Positions 1 through 9,889 are shown, numbered from the stretch's first letter. The stretch: 64,000 nucleotides of DNA from Bradyrhizobium sp. sBnM-33 (GCF_032917945.1 NZ_CP136624.1:1736001-1800000); one strand, 5' to 3'. Translations and numbers: made by a program. Notes: generated from the sequence alone by a model not told the origin.

Positions 1-999
1 GTCTCCCAGCACATCGGCGATCTCGATACGGCTGAAGGCATCCGCTTCTTCGAGGAGACGATCCGGCACCTCACATCGACCCTCGACATCGATCCTGTCG
101 TCATTGCCCATGATCTGCATCCCAACATGGCGGCCACCCGCTTTGCGGAAGCAAGCGGCCGCGCGCTGGTCGCTGTTCAGCATCACCACGCGCACGCTGC
201 GGCCGTCATCGCGGAGCATGGCCTTGCGGGGCCTACGCTCGCCCTTCTCCTCGACGGCTATGGTTATGGCTCCGACGGCGGCAACTGGGGTGGCGAACTC
301 TTGTTGTGCGAAGGCGCCGGGTTTCGACGGATCGGGCATTTCGCGCCGTTGCAAATGCCTGGCGGAGATCGCGCAGCCCGCGAGCCTTGGCGCATGGCGA
401 GCGCAATATTTCACTCGCTGGGACGGGAAAACGAAATCAGGCCGCGCTTTGCAGCACAGCCTCAGGCCGAGCGTCTGCCGTCAATGCTCGATCAGCCCGG
501 CGTGGCGACCACGACCAGCGCGGGCCGACTGTTCGACGCAGCGGCGGCGCTGCTGGGGATCGCGACTTTGCAGAGCTATGAGGGCGAAGCCGCGATGAAG
601 CTCGAGGCGCGTGTGCGGCGGACTGCGGTGCTTGAAGCGGGCTGGATAATCGATGGCGACGTGCTGTCCTTTCGCCCGCTGTTTGCGCGTTTGATTGCAG
701 ACAACGTCGGCGCCACGGAGGGAGCGGGGCTGTTTCATGGCACGTTTGCCGCTGCCTGCGTTGACTGGGTCGCGCGCGCGGCGCGGACAACTGGCGTTAC
801 CGCCGTCGTTCTGAGCGGTGGCTGCTTCCTGAACGCGGTACTCGCGGATGAAATCGAGCGCGGCTGCATTGCGGCCGGCCTCACTCCGCTGCTGCCACGG
901 CAGGTTCCGCCCAATGACGGTGGATTGAGCCTCGGACAAGCCTGGATAGCCGCTCTGCAGATTGCAGAACGGCCGTCAGCCCTGGAAGGAACAGCCTAA
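1..999 (+). CDS. hypF: HypF, carbamoyltransferase for [NiFe]-hydrogenase maturation (3' part)
   Basis: HypF converts carbamoyl phosphate into a thiocarboxamide on HypE, which is the source of the cyanide ligands of the [NiFe] centre. Only the C-terminal Kae1-like carbamoyltransferase part is present: the frame is open from base 1 and the 5' end lies outside the window. Visible motifs are the metal-binding HHHAHAAAVIAEHG stretch, the glycine-rich LLDGYGYGSDGGNWGGE segment and the nucleotide-site LSGGCFLNAVL near the end. It stops 1 nt before hypC, so the genes are surely co-transcribed. No frameshift is seen in this part. Confidence 0.95.
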   Translation, partial: VSQHIGDLDTAEGIRFFEETIRHLTSTLDIDPVVIAHDLHPNMAATRFAEASGRALVAVQHHHAHAAAVIAEHGLAGPTLALLLDGYGYGSDGGNWGGELLLCEGAGFRRIGHFAPLQMPGGDRAAREPWRMASAIFHSLGRENEIRPRFAAQPQAERLPSMLDQPGVATTTSAGRLFDAAAALLGIATLQSYEGEAAMKLEARVRRTAVLEAGWIIDGDVLSFRPLFARLIADNVGATEGAGLFHGTFAAACVDWVARAARTTGVTAVVLSGGCFLNAVLADEIERGCIAAGLTPLLPRQVPPNDGGLSLGQAWIAALQIAERPSALEGTA

Positions 1000-1000
1000 T

Positions 1001-1237
1001 ATGTGTCTCTCGGTACCAGCTGAGGTCGCGAAAATTCTTGCTGATGACATGGCCATCGTGTCCATCGACGGCATCAGCAAGGAGATATCGATCGCGTTCA
1101 TCGACGATCTCGCGGTGGGGGACTACGTCCTTGTCCATGTCGGCTATGCCCTGGCTAGAATTGACCCGGCGGAAGCCAAGCGCACGCTGCAGCTCCTACA
1201 GGAGCTGGGCAGCGTGGGGCAGGACCTCCAGTCATGA
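1001..1237 (+). CDS. hypC: HypC, hydrogenase maturation chaperone
   Basis: Small (78 aa) chaperone that works with HypD in assembling the Fe(CN)2CO group and delivers it to the hydrogenase large subunit. The start at 1001 is chosen because it gives the diagnostic N-terminus MCLSVPAEV, whose Cys2 is the essential residue of the family; a longer in-frame start at 962 lies inside hypF and would bury that cysteine. An OB-fold-like beta-rich body follows (IVSIDGISKEISIAFIDD, VGDYVLVHVGYAL). The stop codon overlaps the hypD start (ATGA), which indicates translational coupling. Confidence 0.95.
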   Translation: MCLSVPAEVAKILADDMAIVSIDGISKEISIAFIDDLAVGDYVLVHVGYALARIDPAEAKRTLQLLQELGSVGQDLQS

Positions 1238-2373
1238 AATATGCCGACGAATTTCGCGACAAGACCATCGTGCGGGGGCTAGCGCGTTTGATTGGCGCCG
1301 AAGCCGATTCGCAAAGGGAATATCGGTTCATGGAATTCTGCGGCGGACACACGCATGCGATTTCCCGCTATGGCCTGGAGGATATGCTGCCTGCGAATGT
1401 TCGCATGATCCACGGGCCAGGTTGTCCCGTCTGTGTTCTCCCCGCCAGCCGGATCGACATGGCGATCAGGCTCGCCGAGCAGCCGGAGGTCACTCTCTGT
1501 GTCTATGGCGACCTGATGCGCGTGCCCGGCTCGCAGGGAAAATCCCTGCTGAGCGCCAGGGCGTTCGGCGCCGACATTCGGATGGTCTACTCGACGCTCG
1601 ATGCGATCCGGATCGCCGAACAGGCGCCGAATCGAGAGGTGGTCTTTTTTGCCATTGGATTTGAGACCACGACGCCGCCGACAGCGGTGATGATACGGTT
1701 TGCCGAGAAGAAATGGCTGAAGAGTTTCAGCGTGTTCTGCAACCACGTGCTGACTCCCTCGGCGATGCACAGCATTCTCGAGAGTCCCGATATCCGCAAT
1801 ATCGGGCGGGTCGAAATCGATGGCTTCGTCGGGCCTGCGCATGTCAGCACCATCATCGGCACGGAACCTTACGAGGTCCTCGCAGAACAATTCGGCAAGC
1901 CGATCGTGATCGCGGGATTTGAACCGCTCGACATGATGCAGGCGATCCTGATGCTGGTGCGGCAGGTGAACGAAGGCCGACATGAGGTGGAGAACCAATA
2001 CAGCCGTGCGGTGACGCGGAAAGGCAATCGGCGCGCCCAGGAAGAGGTGTCGGATATCTTCGAATTGCGTGACCAGTTCGAATGGCGCGGGCTCGGGCTC
2101 GTACCCCATAGCGGACTAAAGCTAAAGCAGGCTTACGCTCAGTTCGACGCCGAGATGCGTTTCACGATGCACGAAGTGCGCGTCGCCGATAATCCGGCGT
2201 GCGAGTGCGGGGCCATCCTGCGCGGCGTGAAGAGGCCGGTTGACTGCAAGCTGTTCGGAACCGTCTGCACGCCGGAAATCCCGATAGGATCCTGCATGGT
2301 CTCATCGGAAGGCGCCTGTGCCGCGCAATGGACGTATGGACGGTTTCGCGATTATCGGTTGAGGCGGGCGTGA
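1234..2373 (+). CDS. hypD: HypD, iron-sulfur scaffold for Fe(CN)2CO assembly
   Basis: 379 aa, the normal family length. HypD is the [4Fe-4S] redox scaffold on which HypC and HypE assemble the iron-cyanide-carbonyl group. Family motifs are intact: FCGGHTHAISRYG near residue 30, HGPGCPVCVLP near residue 67, GFETTTPPTA near residue 145, and the C-terminal cysteine-rich region (CECGAILRG, then CKLFGTVCTPE) that holds the cluster. The start overlaps the hypC stop and the gene ends with its stop overlapping the hypE start (TGATG). No sign of decay. Confidence 0.96.
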   Translation: MKYADEFRDKTIVRGLARLIGAEADSQREYRFMEFCGGHTHAISRYGLEDMLPANVRMIHGPGCPVCVLPASRIDMAIRLAEQPEVTLCVYGDLMRVPGSQGKSLLSARAFGADIRMVYSTLDAIRIAEQAPNREVVFFAIGFETTTPPTAVMIRFAEKKWLKSFSVFCNHVLTPSAMHSILESPDIRNIGRVEIDGFVGPAHVSTIIGTEPYEVLAEQFGKPIVIAGFEPLDMMQAILMLVRQVNEGRHEVENQYSRAVTRKGNRRAQEEVSDIFELRDQFEWRGLGLVPHSGLKLKQAYAQFDAEMRFTMHEVRVADNPACECGAILRGVKRPVDCKLFGTVCTPEIPIGSCMVSSEGACAAQWTYGRFRDYRLRRA

Positions 2374-3413
2374 TGAGAGCCTATCAACGCAAGCTCGACA
2401 TCAAGAACGGACGGGTCGACCTGTCCCATGGCGCCGGGGGACGCGCCATGGCGCAGCTGATCTCCGGCCTGTTTCACGAAGCCTTCGGCAATGAATGGCT
2501 CGCCCGCGGCAACGATCAGGCGGCCTTCGATGTTGGCGCCGGCAGGATGGTGATGACGACCGATGGCTATGTGATTTCGCCGCTGTTCTTTCCCGGCGGC
2601 AATATCGGATCGCTCGCGGTGCACGGCACGATCAATGATGTCGCGATGGGCGGCGCGCGTCCGCTCTATCTGTCGGCAAGTTTCATCATCGAGGAGGGCT
2701 TCCGCTTTTCGGATTTGAAGACGATTGCGGATTCGATGGGCGAGGCCGCGCGCGCCGCCGGCGTTTACATCATCACGGGCGACACCAAGGTCGTCGAGCG
2801 CGGGAAGGCGGACGGCCTGTTCATCTCGACGACGGGGGTCGGGGTTTTAGCCGATGGGCTCGATCTCTCCGCCGAGAAGGCAAGGGTCGGCGACCGCGTG
2901 CTGGTCTCCGGCAGTCTCGGCGACCATGGTACGGCGATCATGTCGAGGCGCCAGAATCTCGCTTTCGAGACCGAGATCGTCTCGGATTCCGCAGCGCTGC
3001 ATGATCTCGTAGCCCTAATGGTTGCGGCCGGTGGCAGCAGCATCCGGGTGATGCGCGACCCCACGCGCGGCGGTCTTGCGGCGATGCTCAACGAGATTGC
3101 GCATCAGTCGGGCCTCGGGTTCCATCTGCAGGAAGAGGCCATTCCGGTGAAGCCGGCGGTTGCCGCCGCCTGCGAACTCCTTGGGCTTGATCCGCTACAT
3201 GTCGCCAACGAGGGCAAGCTCGTTGCCATCGTGGCGCCTGACATGGCCGATGCCGTGCTTGCAGCCATGAAGGCGCATCCGCTCGGGTGCGATGCGGCTG
3301 ATATCGGCGAGGCCGTAGCCGACAATCATCAGTTTGTGCAGATGTCAACCAGCTTTGGTGGCGGGCGAATTGTCGATTGGCTGTCGGGCGAACAATTGCC
3401 CCGGATCTGTTGA
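2373..3413 (+). CDS. hypE: HypE, carbamoyl dehydratase of hydrogenase maturation
   Basis: 346 aa member of the PurM/HypE ATP-dependent family. It dehydrates the carbamoyl group received from HypF on its C-terminal cysteine to a thiocyanate and passes CN to iron on HypC-HypD. The protein ends exactly in PRIC, the functional C-terminal motif with the modified Cys. N-terminal LSHGAGGRAMAQLI and the GDTKVVERGKADG segment fit the nucleotide-binding fold. The start at 2373 overlaps the hypD stop; an upstream in-frame ATG at 2328 lies well inside hypD and is less likely. It is the last gene of the visible hyp run. Confidence 0.96.
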   Translation: MRAYQRKLDIKNGRVDLSHGAGGRAMAQLISGLFHEAFGNEWLARGNDQAAFDVGAGRMVMTTDGYVISPLFFPGGNIGSLAVHGTINDVAMGGARPLYLSASFIIEEGFRFSDLKTIADSMGEAARAAGVYIITGDTKVVERGKADGLFISTTGVGVLADGLDLSAEKARVGDRVLVSGSLGDHGTAIMSRRQNLAFETEIVSDSAALHDLVALMVAAGGSSIRVMRDPTRGGLAAMLNEIAHQSGLGFHLQEEAIPVKPAVAAACELLGLDPLHVANEGKLVAIVAPDMADAVLAAMKAHPLGCDAADIGEAVADNHQFVQMSTSFGGGRIVDWLSGEQLPRIC

Positions 3414-3720
3414 GCGCAATCGCACTTCTGCCATTTCGTTGTTGCTTTGAGGAGATCGCCCTGCGATCCTCATGAAGCGCTCGTTCGCCTCGAGCGCATC
3501 AATCAGACCGAACATGCGGGATGGGACTCGAAGCGGAACGGCGCGCACGTCGATCCTCGACATCAAGCCCTGCTCTCAACATCAGTTGTGTGATAAATTC
3601 CTTCTTCTCACAATCATTAAATGAGTGTCAGGGAGTGGCTATCGCTCCCGCTATCATGCTAACTGGTCTCCTTAGCATGGACATCGACGGAACGCAGATT
3701 TCGCGGCTAAAGCGGACCGA
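3414..3720. other. Non-coding gap between hypE and the hemN-like gene
   Basis: About 300 bases with no supported gene; short frames have no recognisable content. No convincing intrinsic terminator with a T-run was seen after hypE. The FixK-type box immediately follows. Confidence 0.5.
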
Positions 3721-3734
3721 TTGATATGGCGCAA
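3721..3734 (+). promoter_or_regulatory. FixK/FNR-type box upstream of the hemN-like gene
   Basis: The 14-mer TTGATATGGCGCAA fits the FNR/FixK half-site pattern TTGAT-N4-(A/C)(T/G)CAA. It lies about 60 bp before the TTG start of the hemN-like gene. Rhizobial hemN genes are known FixK targets under low oxygen, so both position and sequence agree. TATAAG at 3771 could be part of a -10 element, but the spacing is not decisive. Confidence 0.65.
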
Positions 3735-3792
3735 AGACACAGGGGAGCGCAGCGGTTAGGGTGATGCTGATATAAGCGTGGGATAGTAACCG

Positions 3793-5129
3793 TTGCAGGC
3801 CTCAATCCTGAAAAAGTATTGCGATGCCCGCCTGCCTTGGTACACCGTCTATCCAACTGTACCGGAGTTCTCCCCGGCTGTCGGTGCACAGGATTGTGAG
3901 AAATTGCTGAGGCGCCTGCCGGCTGACGACTCCGTGTCGCTCTATCTCCACATTCCGTTCTGCCGGTCGATCTGTTGGTATTGCGGCTTCCCTACGGCCA
4001 TCACTCGCCGGGTTGCGCCGATCCTCAATTATTTGTCGGTGCTGCGCGAGGAGATCCGGTTGGTCGCGGAGCAAGCGCCGCAAGCGCTGCCCGTGAGCGA
4101 CGTGCACTTCGGCGGCGGAACGCCGACCGTCATCGAGCCAGCGGAGTTCCTGGCCCCGATGGAACTCCTGCGCCGCCGCTTCGCGTTCAGGAAAACGGCT
4201 GCGATCGCCGTCGAGATCGACCCGCGCACGTTCACGGTCGAGATGGCCGAAGCCTTAGGAGCAGCCGGCGTGAACCGCGCGAGCCTCGGCGTGCAGAGCT
4301 TCGATCCCATTGTTCAAAAAGCGATCAACCGGGTCCAGAGTAAGGCGCAGACGGCCGCTGCCGTCGAAAATCTGCGCCAGCACGGAATAAGCCGCATCAA
4401 CTTCGACCTCATTTTCGGTCTCCCAAATCAGACGGTGCAGTCCTGCGTCGAGAGCGCGACGACGGCGGTGGCCATGCGCCCGGACCGGCTTGCGGTTTTC
4501 GGCTACGCGCACGTTCCTTCGTATATGAAACGTCAGCGCCTGATCGATGAGGCAGCGCTGCCGGGGACAACGCTGCCCGCGCCGAACAGGCCGCGGCCGT
4601 GGCCGATACGCTTGTCGCCGCCGGCTATCACCAAATCGGGCTCGACCATTTCGCCTTGCCGGACGATGAGCTCGCGCTGGCGCAGAAAGCCGGTCGCCTG
4701 CGGCGTAACTCCTTGGGTTACTCGGCCGACACCTGCAAAGCCCTGATCGGCTTCGGCAGGTCGGCCATCGGCCGTCTCGGCGACGGTTACGTCCAGAACG
4801 ATGTTGCAATAGGCTCCTACAGCCGGCACATCAGAGCTGGCCGTCTGGCGACGTCAAATGGCTACCGTCTCACCGATGAAGACCGCGTCCGAGCCGCGAT
4901 CATCGAGCGGCTGATGTGCGATCTGGAGGCCGACGTGCCGGCAATCTGTGCCGCCCACGGAGTTTATGCGATCCCTTTTCTCGAATCAGCTGAACGCTTG
5001 TCGATGCTCGCCGAGGACGGGGTACTCGACATCGAAAAGGGTTTCATCCGCGTGAGGCAGGAGCACCGCTTTGTGATTCGCGCTGTTGCTGCCGCATTCG
5101 ACGCTTATCTCAACCGTTCACCCTATTAG
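3793..5129 (+). pseudogene. hemN: hemN-like radical SAM coproporphyrinogen III oxidase, frameshifted
   Basis: The N-terminal part (TTG start at 3793) carries the radical SAM CX3CX2C motif in LHIPFCRSICWYCGF, the glycine motif FGGGTPT, and GVQSFD and FDLIFGLPNQT, all typical of oxygen-independent coproporphyrinogen III oxidase (anaerobic haem synthesis). After DEAALPG near 4565 the frame is lost and the expected continuation (AAGYHQIGLDHFALPDD, then LRRNSLGYSAD) resumes in another frame to 5129. A single-base loss near 4562-4568 explains this. Joined, the length is normal for HemN (about 445 aa). It is either a recent pseudogene or a sequencing error. The FixK-type box upstream suggests microaerobic control. 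Confidence 0.85.
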
Positions 5130-5408
5130 CACAACAAGCAGCGTGAGCGGATCCAAAAGCATCACCGCTCGTCGCTAACAGGACGGCGCCTCGACCATGT
5201 AGTGAAATGGTTCTGTGGAATCTGATCCAGACTGCCGTCGGCTGCGGCAACGATGGCGACGCCGCTCGGCGAGCGTCACGTTGGAGACCCCGGCACTGCC
5301 GTAAGCTTTGGGCACCGTAATCGCCCGGCAGGCCCAGCTTTGCAAGAAACGATCAACCGCGTCGAGCAGGTGGCGGGCTGGACTAGCCTGTAGCACTCTG
5401 GGATGTCA

Positions 5409-5930
5409 TCAAGGCTCGTCAGGCTTCGGTCCTGAGACCAGTGGCGCGCCCCCGACGGAAACCGGCCCTTGTGGTTTCGACGAGCGCACGAGTGTCTTGG
5501 CCGGCTCCGACACGGCATGGCCAGGCGTCGGACGAGGAACATGAGGAGGAGAAGCCGTGGGTGCGGGATTCTGCAATGAGTCGATTCGTAAAGTCAGCGC
5601 TGCGATTTGATCTGAGATTCGTGTTAAATCGGCCAGCTGGGCACTGATGCTGCGGTTGAGTTCGGCGAGCTCGTCGCTAGCCTTCTGTTGTCCCGACTGA
5701 ATCTCCGACAGGGCCGCCCGGTCCTCCGGTGACAAGCTTGGCATTGTGGCGACTTCACGGGCGGCCGCCACCGTCTCGACAAATTGTCCGACGTTGGTCC
5801 AAAAATAGGCTCCTGCAGCGCACAGGCCAACGAGGACAACCACGAGTAGTAAAAGCCACGAAACGCGTCTCGACGACGTGTGCAATACCGGCGGCAAGTC
5901 CGAACCGGCCGTTTGATCCATCATCTCCAT
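5409..5930 (-). CDS. Single-pass membrane protein of unknown function with coiled coil
   Basis: 173 aa. A short polar N-terminus is followed by a strong hydrophobic segment at about residues 24-46 (WLLLLVVVLVGLCAAGAYF). A heptad-like helical stretch follows at about residues 65-115 (DELAELNRSISAQLADLTRI), then a proline-rich, probably disordered tail. This suggests an inner-membrane anchor with a periplasmic coiled coil. I do not recognise a named family. It is convergent with the hemN-like gene and has no obvious operon partner. Codon use is normal for a GC-rich rhizobial gene. Confidence 0.65.
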   Translation of the reverse strand: MEMMDQTAGSDLPPVLHTSSRRVSWLLLLVVVLVGLCAAGAYFWTNVGQFVETVAAAREVATMPSLSPEDRAALSEIQSGQQKASDELAELNRSISAQLADLTRISDQIAALTLRIDSLQNPAPTASPPHVPRPTPGHAVSEPAKTLVRSSKPQGPVSVGGAPLVSGPKPDEP

Positions 5931-6520
5931 CGTCCCTCGCTCGATGTCCGGGTCTGTGTTGGCTTTTCTCGTTGACGCGCTATCACACGATGGTCAAGAG
6001 CTGCAGCGAGCCGCGACCATCGACAAATCGTTATCCGCAACGTTGCCCTCATCGCTTGGTCATCCAGTCCTATGATCGGTTCGATGTGACACTTTTTGCG
6101 CATGGCCGGCTCCTACATCATAGCGCCACCGCAAAGCAATAGTTCTCGTCTTCATCGGCCATGGCGCAGCATTTCCTCGCATTCAGAAAAAGCCTGCGAA
6201 CAATCTTCCATTTGCCGGCACCGAATGCGAGCCAGTCGTTATTTCCTGAATTATCTTTCAGGCTCGTATCGAGCTAGTCATCGCCACTTGCCGTGGCCCG
6301 CAAGTCCATCCCTTGACGAGACGCGTCACTTAGAGCTCTACGAGCTGCCCGTGGGTCCACTCTTCACGCGCCGGAATAGTCGGCTCATGCCCAATTACTC
6401 TTCAAGCTATCCTGGCCTGCGCAGTCGAATACGGAGCACAACGCCAACTATGTCGAGCCCAATTGCACAGAAAAATCTTGGGGAAAACAAACCGTTCGGC
6501 GAGTCCGGCGGTCGGCATAA
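5931..6520. other. No supported gene
   Basis: Only short overlapping frames with low-complexity or frame-shadow composition are seen. No RNA gene or repeat was recognised. Confidence 0.4.
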
Positions 6521-6646
6521 ATCTGCAAGATCAATGACGTCGGTCCTCTCGCCTACGTCACCGACATCCTGAGGATGATGGTCAATGGTCACCCGAACGA
6601 TGAACTCGGCCAACTTCTTCCCTGGGCCGATCCGGGCAACCCCTAA
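6521..6646 (+). mobile_element. IS66-family transposase, C-terminal remnant
   Basis: Read after an in-frame stop, this frame gives ICKINDVGPLAYVTDIL followed by NGHPNDELGQLLPWADPGNP and a stop. This matches the well-conserved IS66 TnpC tail (thr/val-asp-val-leu, NGHP, LLPWA). Nothing upstream continues the transposase, so it is a 5'-truncated relic. Confidence 0.7.
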
Positions 6647-7685
6647 AAGCCGTCGCTTGAGAACGACGCTAATGATGCAGATCAACAAATCGCGGTTTAA
6701 CTGCGTTTCCGCCGAGAGATGGGCGCGTAAAGAGCTGAGCGGCTGCAGCGCTCACGAGTGACCGACGCCCGATTTCCACTGGACCGATGCCAGCGTCGCC
6801 AGAGTTCGTCTAGTCGCCGAGGGGCCTCACCCCGAGCAGCGAAACAGCCACGATCCCTGCATCGACAGGCAACGCCTTGCGACCCAGTCAACTACCAACG
6901 TTAGCAGTTGGAGGAGATGACGGACACATGGCAATCGGCGGTTAATAAAGGTCGCGCGGGTCACACGTCAAGGAACTGGGATGCAATATAGAACTGGCCG
7001 CTCCAACGGCCCTGATGGATGTGCCAACGCATCTGCGGCTATCAAATCGGTTCCAACCGCGATCTCTCCTTTCTTATGCGAGCCCATGATGGACCTTCTG
7101 GCGCGATCGCCGAGCGCACAGGTTTCAACGGTCTCTCGGCTTCGGGCCTGTCAGTCGCCTCGTCTGTCGGCTACCGCGATGCCAGTGAAGCATCATGGAG
7201 CCAACGCGTCGTCGCTGGCGCGCGAGCCCTGCTTTCTGATGACTGCTATCTTCTCGAAGGAGACGTCTTCTTCGATCAGAATGCTGCACGGCCGAAATCC
7301 TCATGCTTGTGGTGGAAGAGGCGGGTCGTTCGCAGTGTATTGGTGGCGGCGCCGTCCGCCCGTCGCCACTATCTCGCCGAGCGAAGGCGCCGAATAGAGC
7401 CGGCCGCTGTCGACACCGAGGCAGCGCAACAGAACTGCGTTGGAACAGTCGATTGGCTTGGCCGCGGTATGGCGTGCTCGACACGTGCGTCGCCGAAAGC
7501 CAATCGCGTGGCGGCCGGTGACGAGGTCGGGAAGGCTCAGCGGGTATCGCTGAGATAGACGGGCCGATTGCTGCCAAGCATCAGCCCCGGAGCCTTCAGA
7601 CATTAGAAGGTTGGGGGTCAGCTCCGGGCCAATCAGGCCGGAGCGTAATCCATTCAAGACTAGCAATGCGGACGCGGAGTTCACT
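6647..7685. other. Decayed DNA between IS66 relic and porin
   Basis: About 1 kb with several medium frames on both strands (for example 7019-7558 + and 7301-7684 -), none with recognisable domains and each overlapping the others. I see no reliable gene. The porin promoter should lie in the last 100-200 bases, but no clear -35/-10, FixK or sigma-54 site was found. Confidence 0.4.
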
Positions 7686-9278
7686 ATGCATGGTTACTTT
7701 GTCGTGGCGACGGCTGCGGCACGCGTTGTCAGCTTTCGATCAACTACGAAGCACAGAGGGCTGGCTATCGCACTCTCCCTGGCAGCGAGCCTCGTCGGCA
7801 GTTCGGCGCTGGCACAGACTGCCAATGGGCCTAAGCCAAAACGCGACATTCCAGATGAGGTTGCTAAAAGAAGAATTGAGATGGAGTCCGATTCGGTCAC
7901 AAAATTCCGAAGCCGCCAGCTCAAACGAGCAACGCTTCTCGTCGGTAATTCGGCGCTAGCACAAACTGCCAGTTTGCCTTCCGCAAAGCGAGACAGTGCG
8001 GATGAAATTGCTAAAAACAGAACTCAAAAGGAGATCGACCCATTCGCAAAGTTCGAGAACCTCCGCGAAAAAGGTATGTGGCTCAATATCCCTGGTCCTG
8101 CCGATACGATAGATCACGATAAAGGCGGCGTTAGATCCGCGCTGGCAGAGGTCGGGATCGGCTACGTTGGCGGGACAGTAATCAGCCTCGTAGACAATCA
8201 ACTGCCAAATGCAGCCAGTGCCACCACCGCCAATCAGCTATATATGGGCCAGAATCCGACATTTAGTACCGTAAATTTCATGATTGTGACCTACGATCTC
8301 AGCCGCTTTGGAATTCCCGATGGTCAGATCGTCGTGGGAGCCGAGCAGCAGTACTGGACATGGAAACCCGGAGGGCCAGATAGAGTGGGTCTCAATACAT
8401 TGGCCTATTACCAGACGTTTTTCGACAGGAAACTCGAACTTAAAATGGGTTACCTCAGAAATGTAAATGAGTTCGCAGGCACATTGGTCGGAGGGAACGC
8501 AGGAGCAAGCGTTTTGGCCCCCTCGTCGAATATTTTGTATCAAGCTGGCATGAGCAACAATGCCGCGCCTACGCCAGCTCTCAACGTGAAGTACAATTTT
8601 GATGATCACCTATATGACAAGGTCTCAATCCAGCGCTCAATCAGTCCAGACGGTCAGTATGCGCAGATCACCGAAAATCCCAGCGGCTTAAGCTGGAGCA
8701 CGGCCAACGCGGGCATTCTTTTGCTTGATGAAATTGGCTACAAGAACAAAGCTGCTCCGGGCTTACCCGAGACCTGGTTGCGGGCGGGCGCCGGTTTCAA
8801 TAACAGCACCTACAAGAACTTGCAGTATCCGCAGCAATCGAGAGCCGACGCGAACAGCGTCTACTACGTCGCAGCGGACAGGCAACTCTGGCAGTCTGAT
8901 GTCCAGGGCTCGGCATATCGTGGTATCTATGGTGGTTTCTCTGTAATGTACGCTCCACCTGACCTAAATAAAGTCAGCCAATATTACGAGCTTCGTCTCT
9001 ATGCGAAGGGACTGTTTGACAGCCGGCCCAGTGATCAGATTGCTATTGTTGCCACTAACACCGTCTGGAGCAACTTTGCAGTGGACGCTGCCTTGGCTAA
9101 AGGGAATCTCGTGCATCGCGACAGCACAGCGATCTTGGGCACCTATACCGCGCATCTGGCACCCGGGATATATGCAAGTGTAGGACTGGCATACATCAAC
9201 AACCCGACGAGCATTACACACACGCGCCAAACGGGACATGCTCTGAATTTGTTGGTGTCTACCTCGATATTCTTCTAA
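7686..9278 (+). CDS. OprB-like carbohydrate porin
   Basis: Outer-membrane beta-barrel channel, about 530 aa from the ATG at 7686; an upstream in-frame ATG at 7611 would place a long polar tail before the signal peptide and is less likely. The N-terminus contains a signal peptide with cleavage site near SALAQTA. The body shows alternating aromatic strands of the OprB/carbohydrate-selective type (LAEVGIGYVGGTV, YYQTFFDRKLELKMGYLRN, WLRAGAGFNNS, RGIYGGFSVMY) and ends in the barrel-signature Phe (LLVSTSIFF). Residues 36-84 are followed by a diverged second copy that repeats the signal-peptide end. The substrate cannot be told from sequence. Confidence 0.8.
   Translation: MHGYFVVATAAARVVSFRSTTKHRGLAIALSLAASLVGSSALAQTANGPKPKRDIPDEVAKRRIEMESDSVTKFRSRQLKRATLLVGNSALAQTASLPSAKRDSADEIAKNRTQKEIDPFAKFENLREKGMWLNIPGPADTIDHDKGGVRSALAEVGIGYVGGTVISLVDNQLPNAASATTANQLYMGQNPTFSTVNFMIVTYDLSRFGIPDGQIVVGAEQQYWTWKPGGPDRVGLNTLAYYQTFFDRKLELKMGYLRNVNEFAGTLVGGNAGASVLAPSSNILYQAGMSNNAAPTPALNVKYNFDDHLYDKVSIQRSISPDGQYAQITENPSGLSWSTANAGILLLDEIGYKNKAAPGLPETWLRAGAGFNNSTYKNLQYPQQSRADANSVYYVAADRQLWQSDVQGSAYRGIYGGFSVMYAPPDLNKVSQYYELRLYAKGLFDSRPSDQIAIVATNTVWSNFAVDAALAKGNLVHRDSTAILGTYTAHLAPGIYASVGLAYINNPTSITHTRQTGHALNLLVSTSIFF
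7791..8075 (+). repeat. Internal 147-bp tandem duplication in the porin N-terminus
   Basis: Two copies start at 7791 (LVGSSALAQTA...KRDIPDEVAK) and 7938 (LVGNSALAQTA...KRDSADEIAK), exactly 49 codons apart. The second copy fades after KFENLREKG. The duplicated piece contains the signal-peptidase cleavage region, so the mature N-terminus may carry a second, unused AxA-type site. Confidence 0.8.
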
Positions 9279-9302
9279 GTCCTCAAGGCTAGTCACGTGA
9301 CT

Positions 9303-9535
9303 CTAAAGTTCGCCACATAAAGTCTCCTGGGCTTTGTGGCAGAAGCGTTTGACGGAAGCCAAAATCTGGTACGCCGACTTGGTCCATTTGAAGGGCTTCT
9401 GATATTTGTTGTGCTGGTCGATGAAGGTACGGCTGTCGGCCTCGAGCTGCCTGACGGAGGTGTGGACACCTCGCTGGATCTGCTTTCTGGTGAGTTCAGC
9501 GAACCAGCGCTCGACCTGATTGATCCATGACAGGG
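9303..9535 (-). mobile_element. IS630-family transposase, C-terminal fragment
   Basis: On the minus strand the frame gives SWINQVERWFAELTRKQIQR then LEADSRTFIDQHNKYQKPFKW and KRFCHKAQETLCGEL with a stop at 9303. This is the classical end of IS630-type DDE transposases, including the catalytic-region NQVE. Homology stops near 9535, so the N-terminal two thirds are gone. A perfect 12-bp palindrome (AGTCACGTGACT, 9291-9302) abuts the stop codon. Confidence 0.8.
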
Positions 9536-9609
9536 CTTCGACGTCTTGTCGGTCGGAGCACAGTTCGGATGGCGAGCGATCCTTGAAGCAAATCGCCATA
9601 GAGGGGCTG

Positions 9610-9863
9610 CCAGGCGGCGAACGTTGAAAAAAGCCCTCGCGACCACGCGTGCGGTTCTCAAAGATCAACGCGAGGAGGAAGCCGAAGATCTTGGCTTGCC
9701 GGTCCGCGGTGCGATTCAGGCAATGCGTGCCACTCACGAAGCACGAGCCGCGCAGCGCAATGTTGAAGCAGAAGAAGCCGAACGGCTGAAGCGTTTGGAG
9801 CGGTTGAACACGATCATGCCCCTGTCAAACGCACCGATCGGCGAGCACATTCGAATTGGATAG
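9610..9863 (+). CDS. Hypothetical coiled-coil fragment
   Basis: The open frame here has a long charged helical stretch (TRAVLKDQREEEAEDLGLPV, then EARAAQRNVEAEEAERLKRL) that looks like true coding sequence rather than a shadow. The beginning of the frame (9546) overlaps the IS630 fragment boundary and is probably not native, so the gene appears 5'-truncated. No family was recognised. Confidence 0.3.
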
Positions 9864-9889
9864 AGACGCCGCACTCAAGCCTCAACGGG

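Noticed and set aside
9291..9302. Palindrome AGTCACGTGACT as porin terminator
   Set aside because: There is no loop or T-run; it abuts the IS630 tail and is more likely linked to that element or chance.
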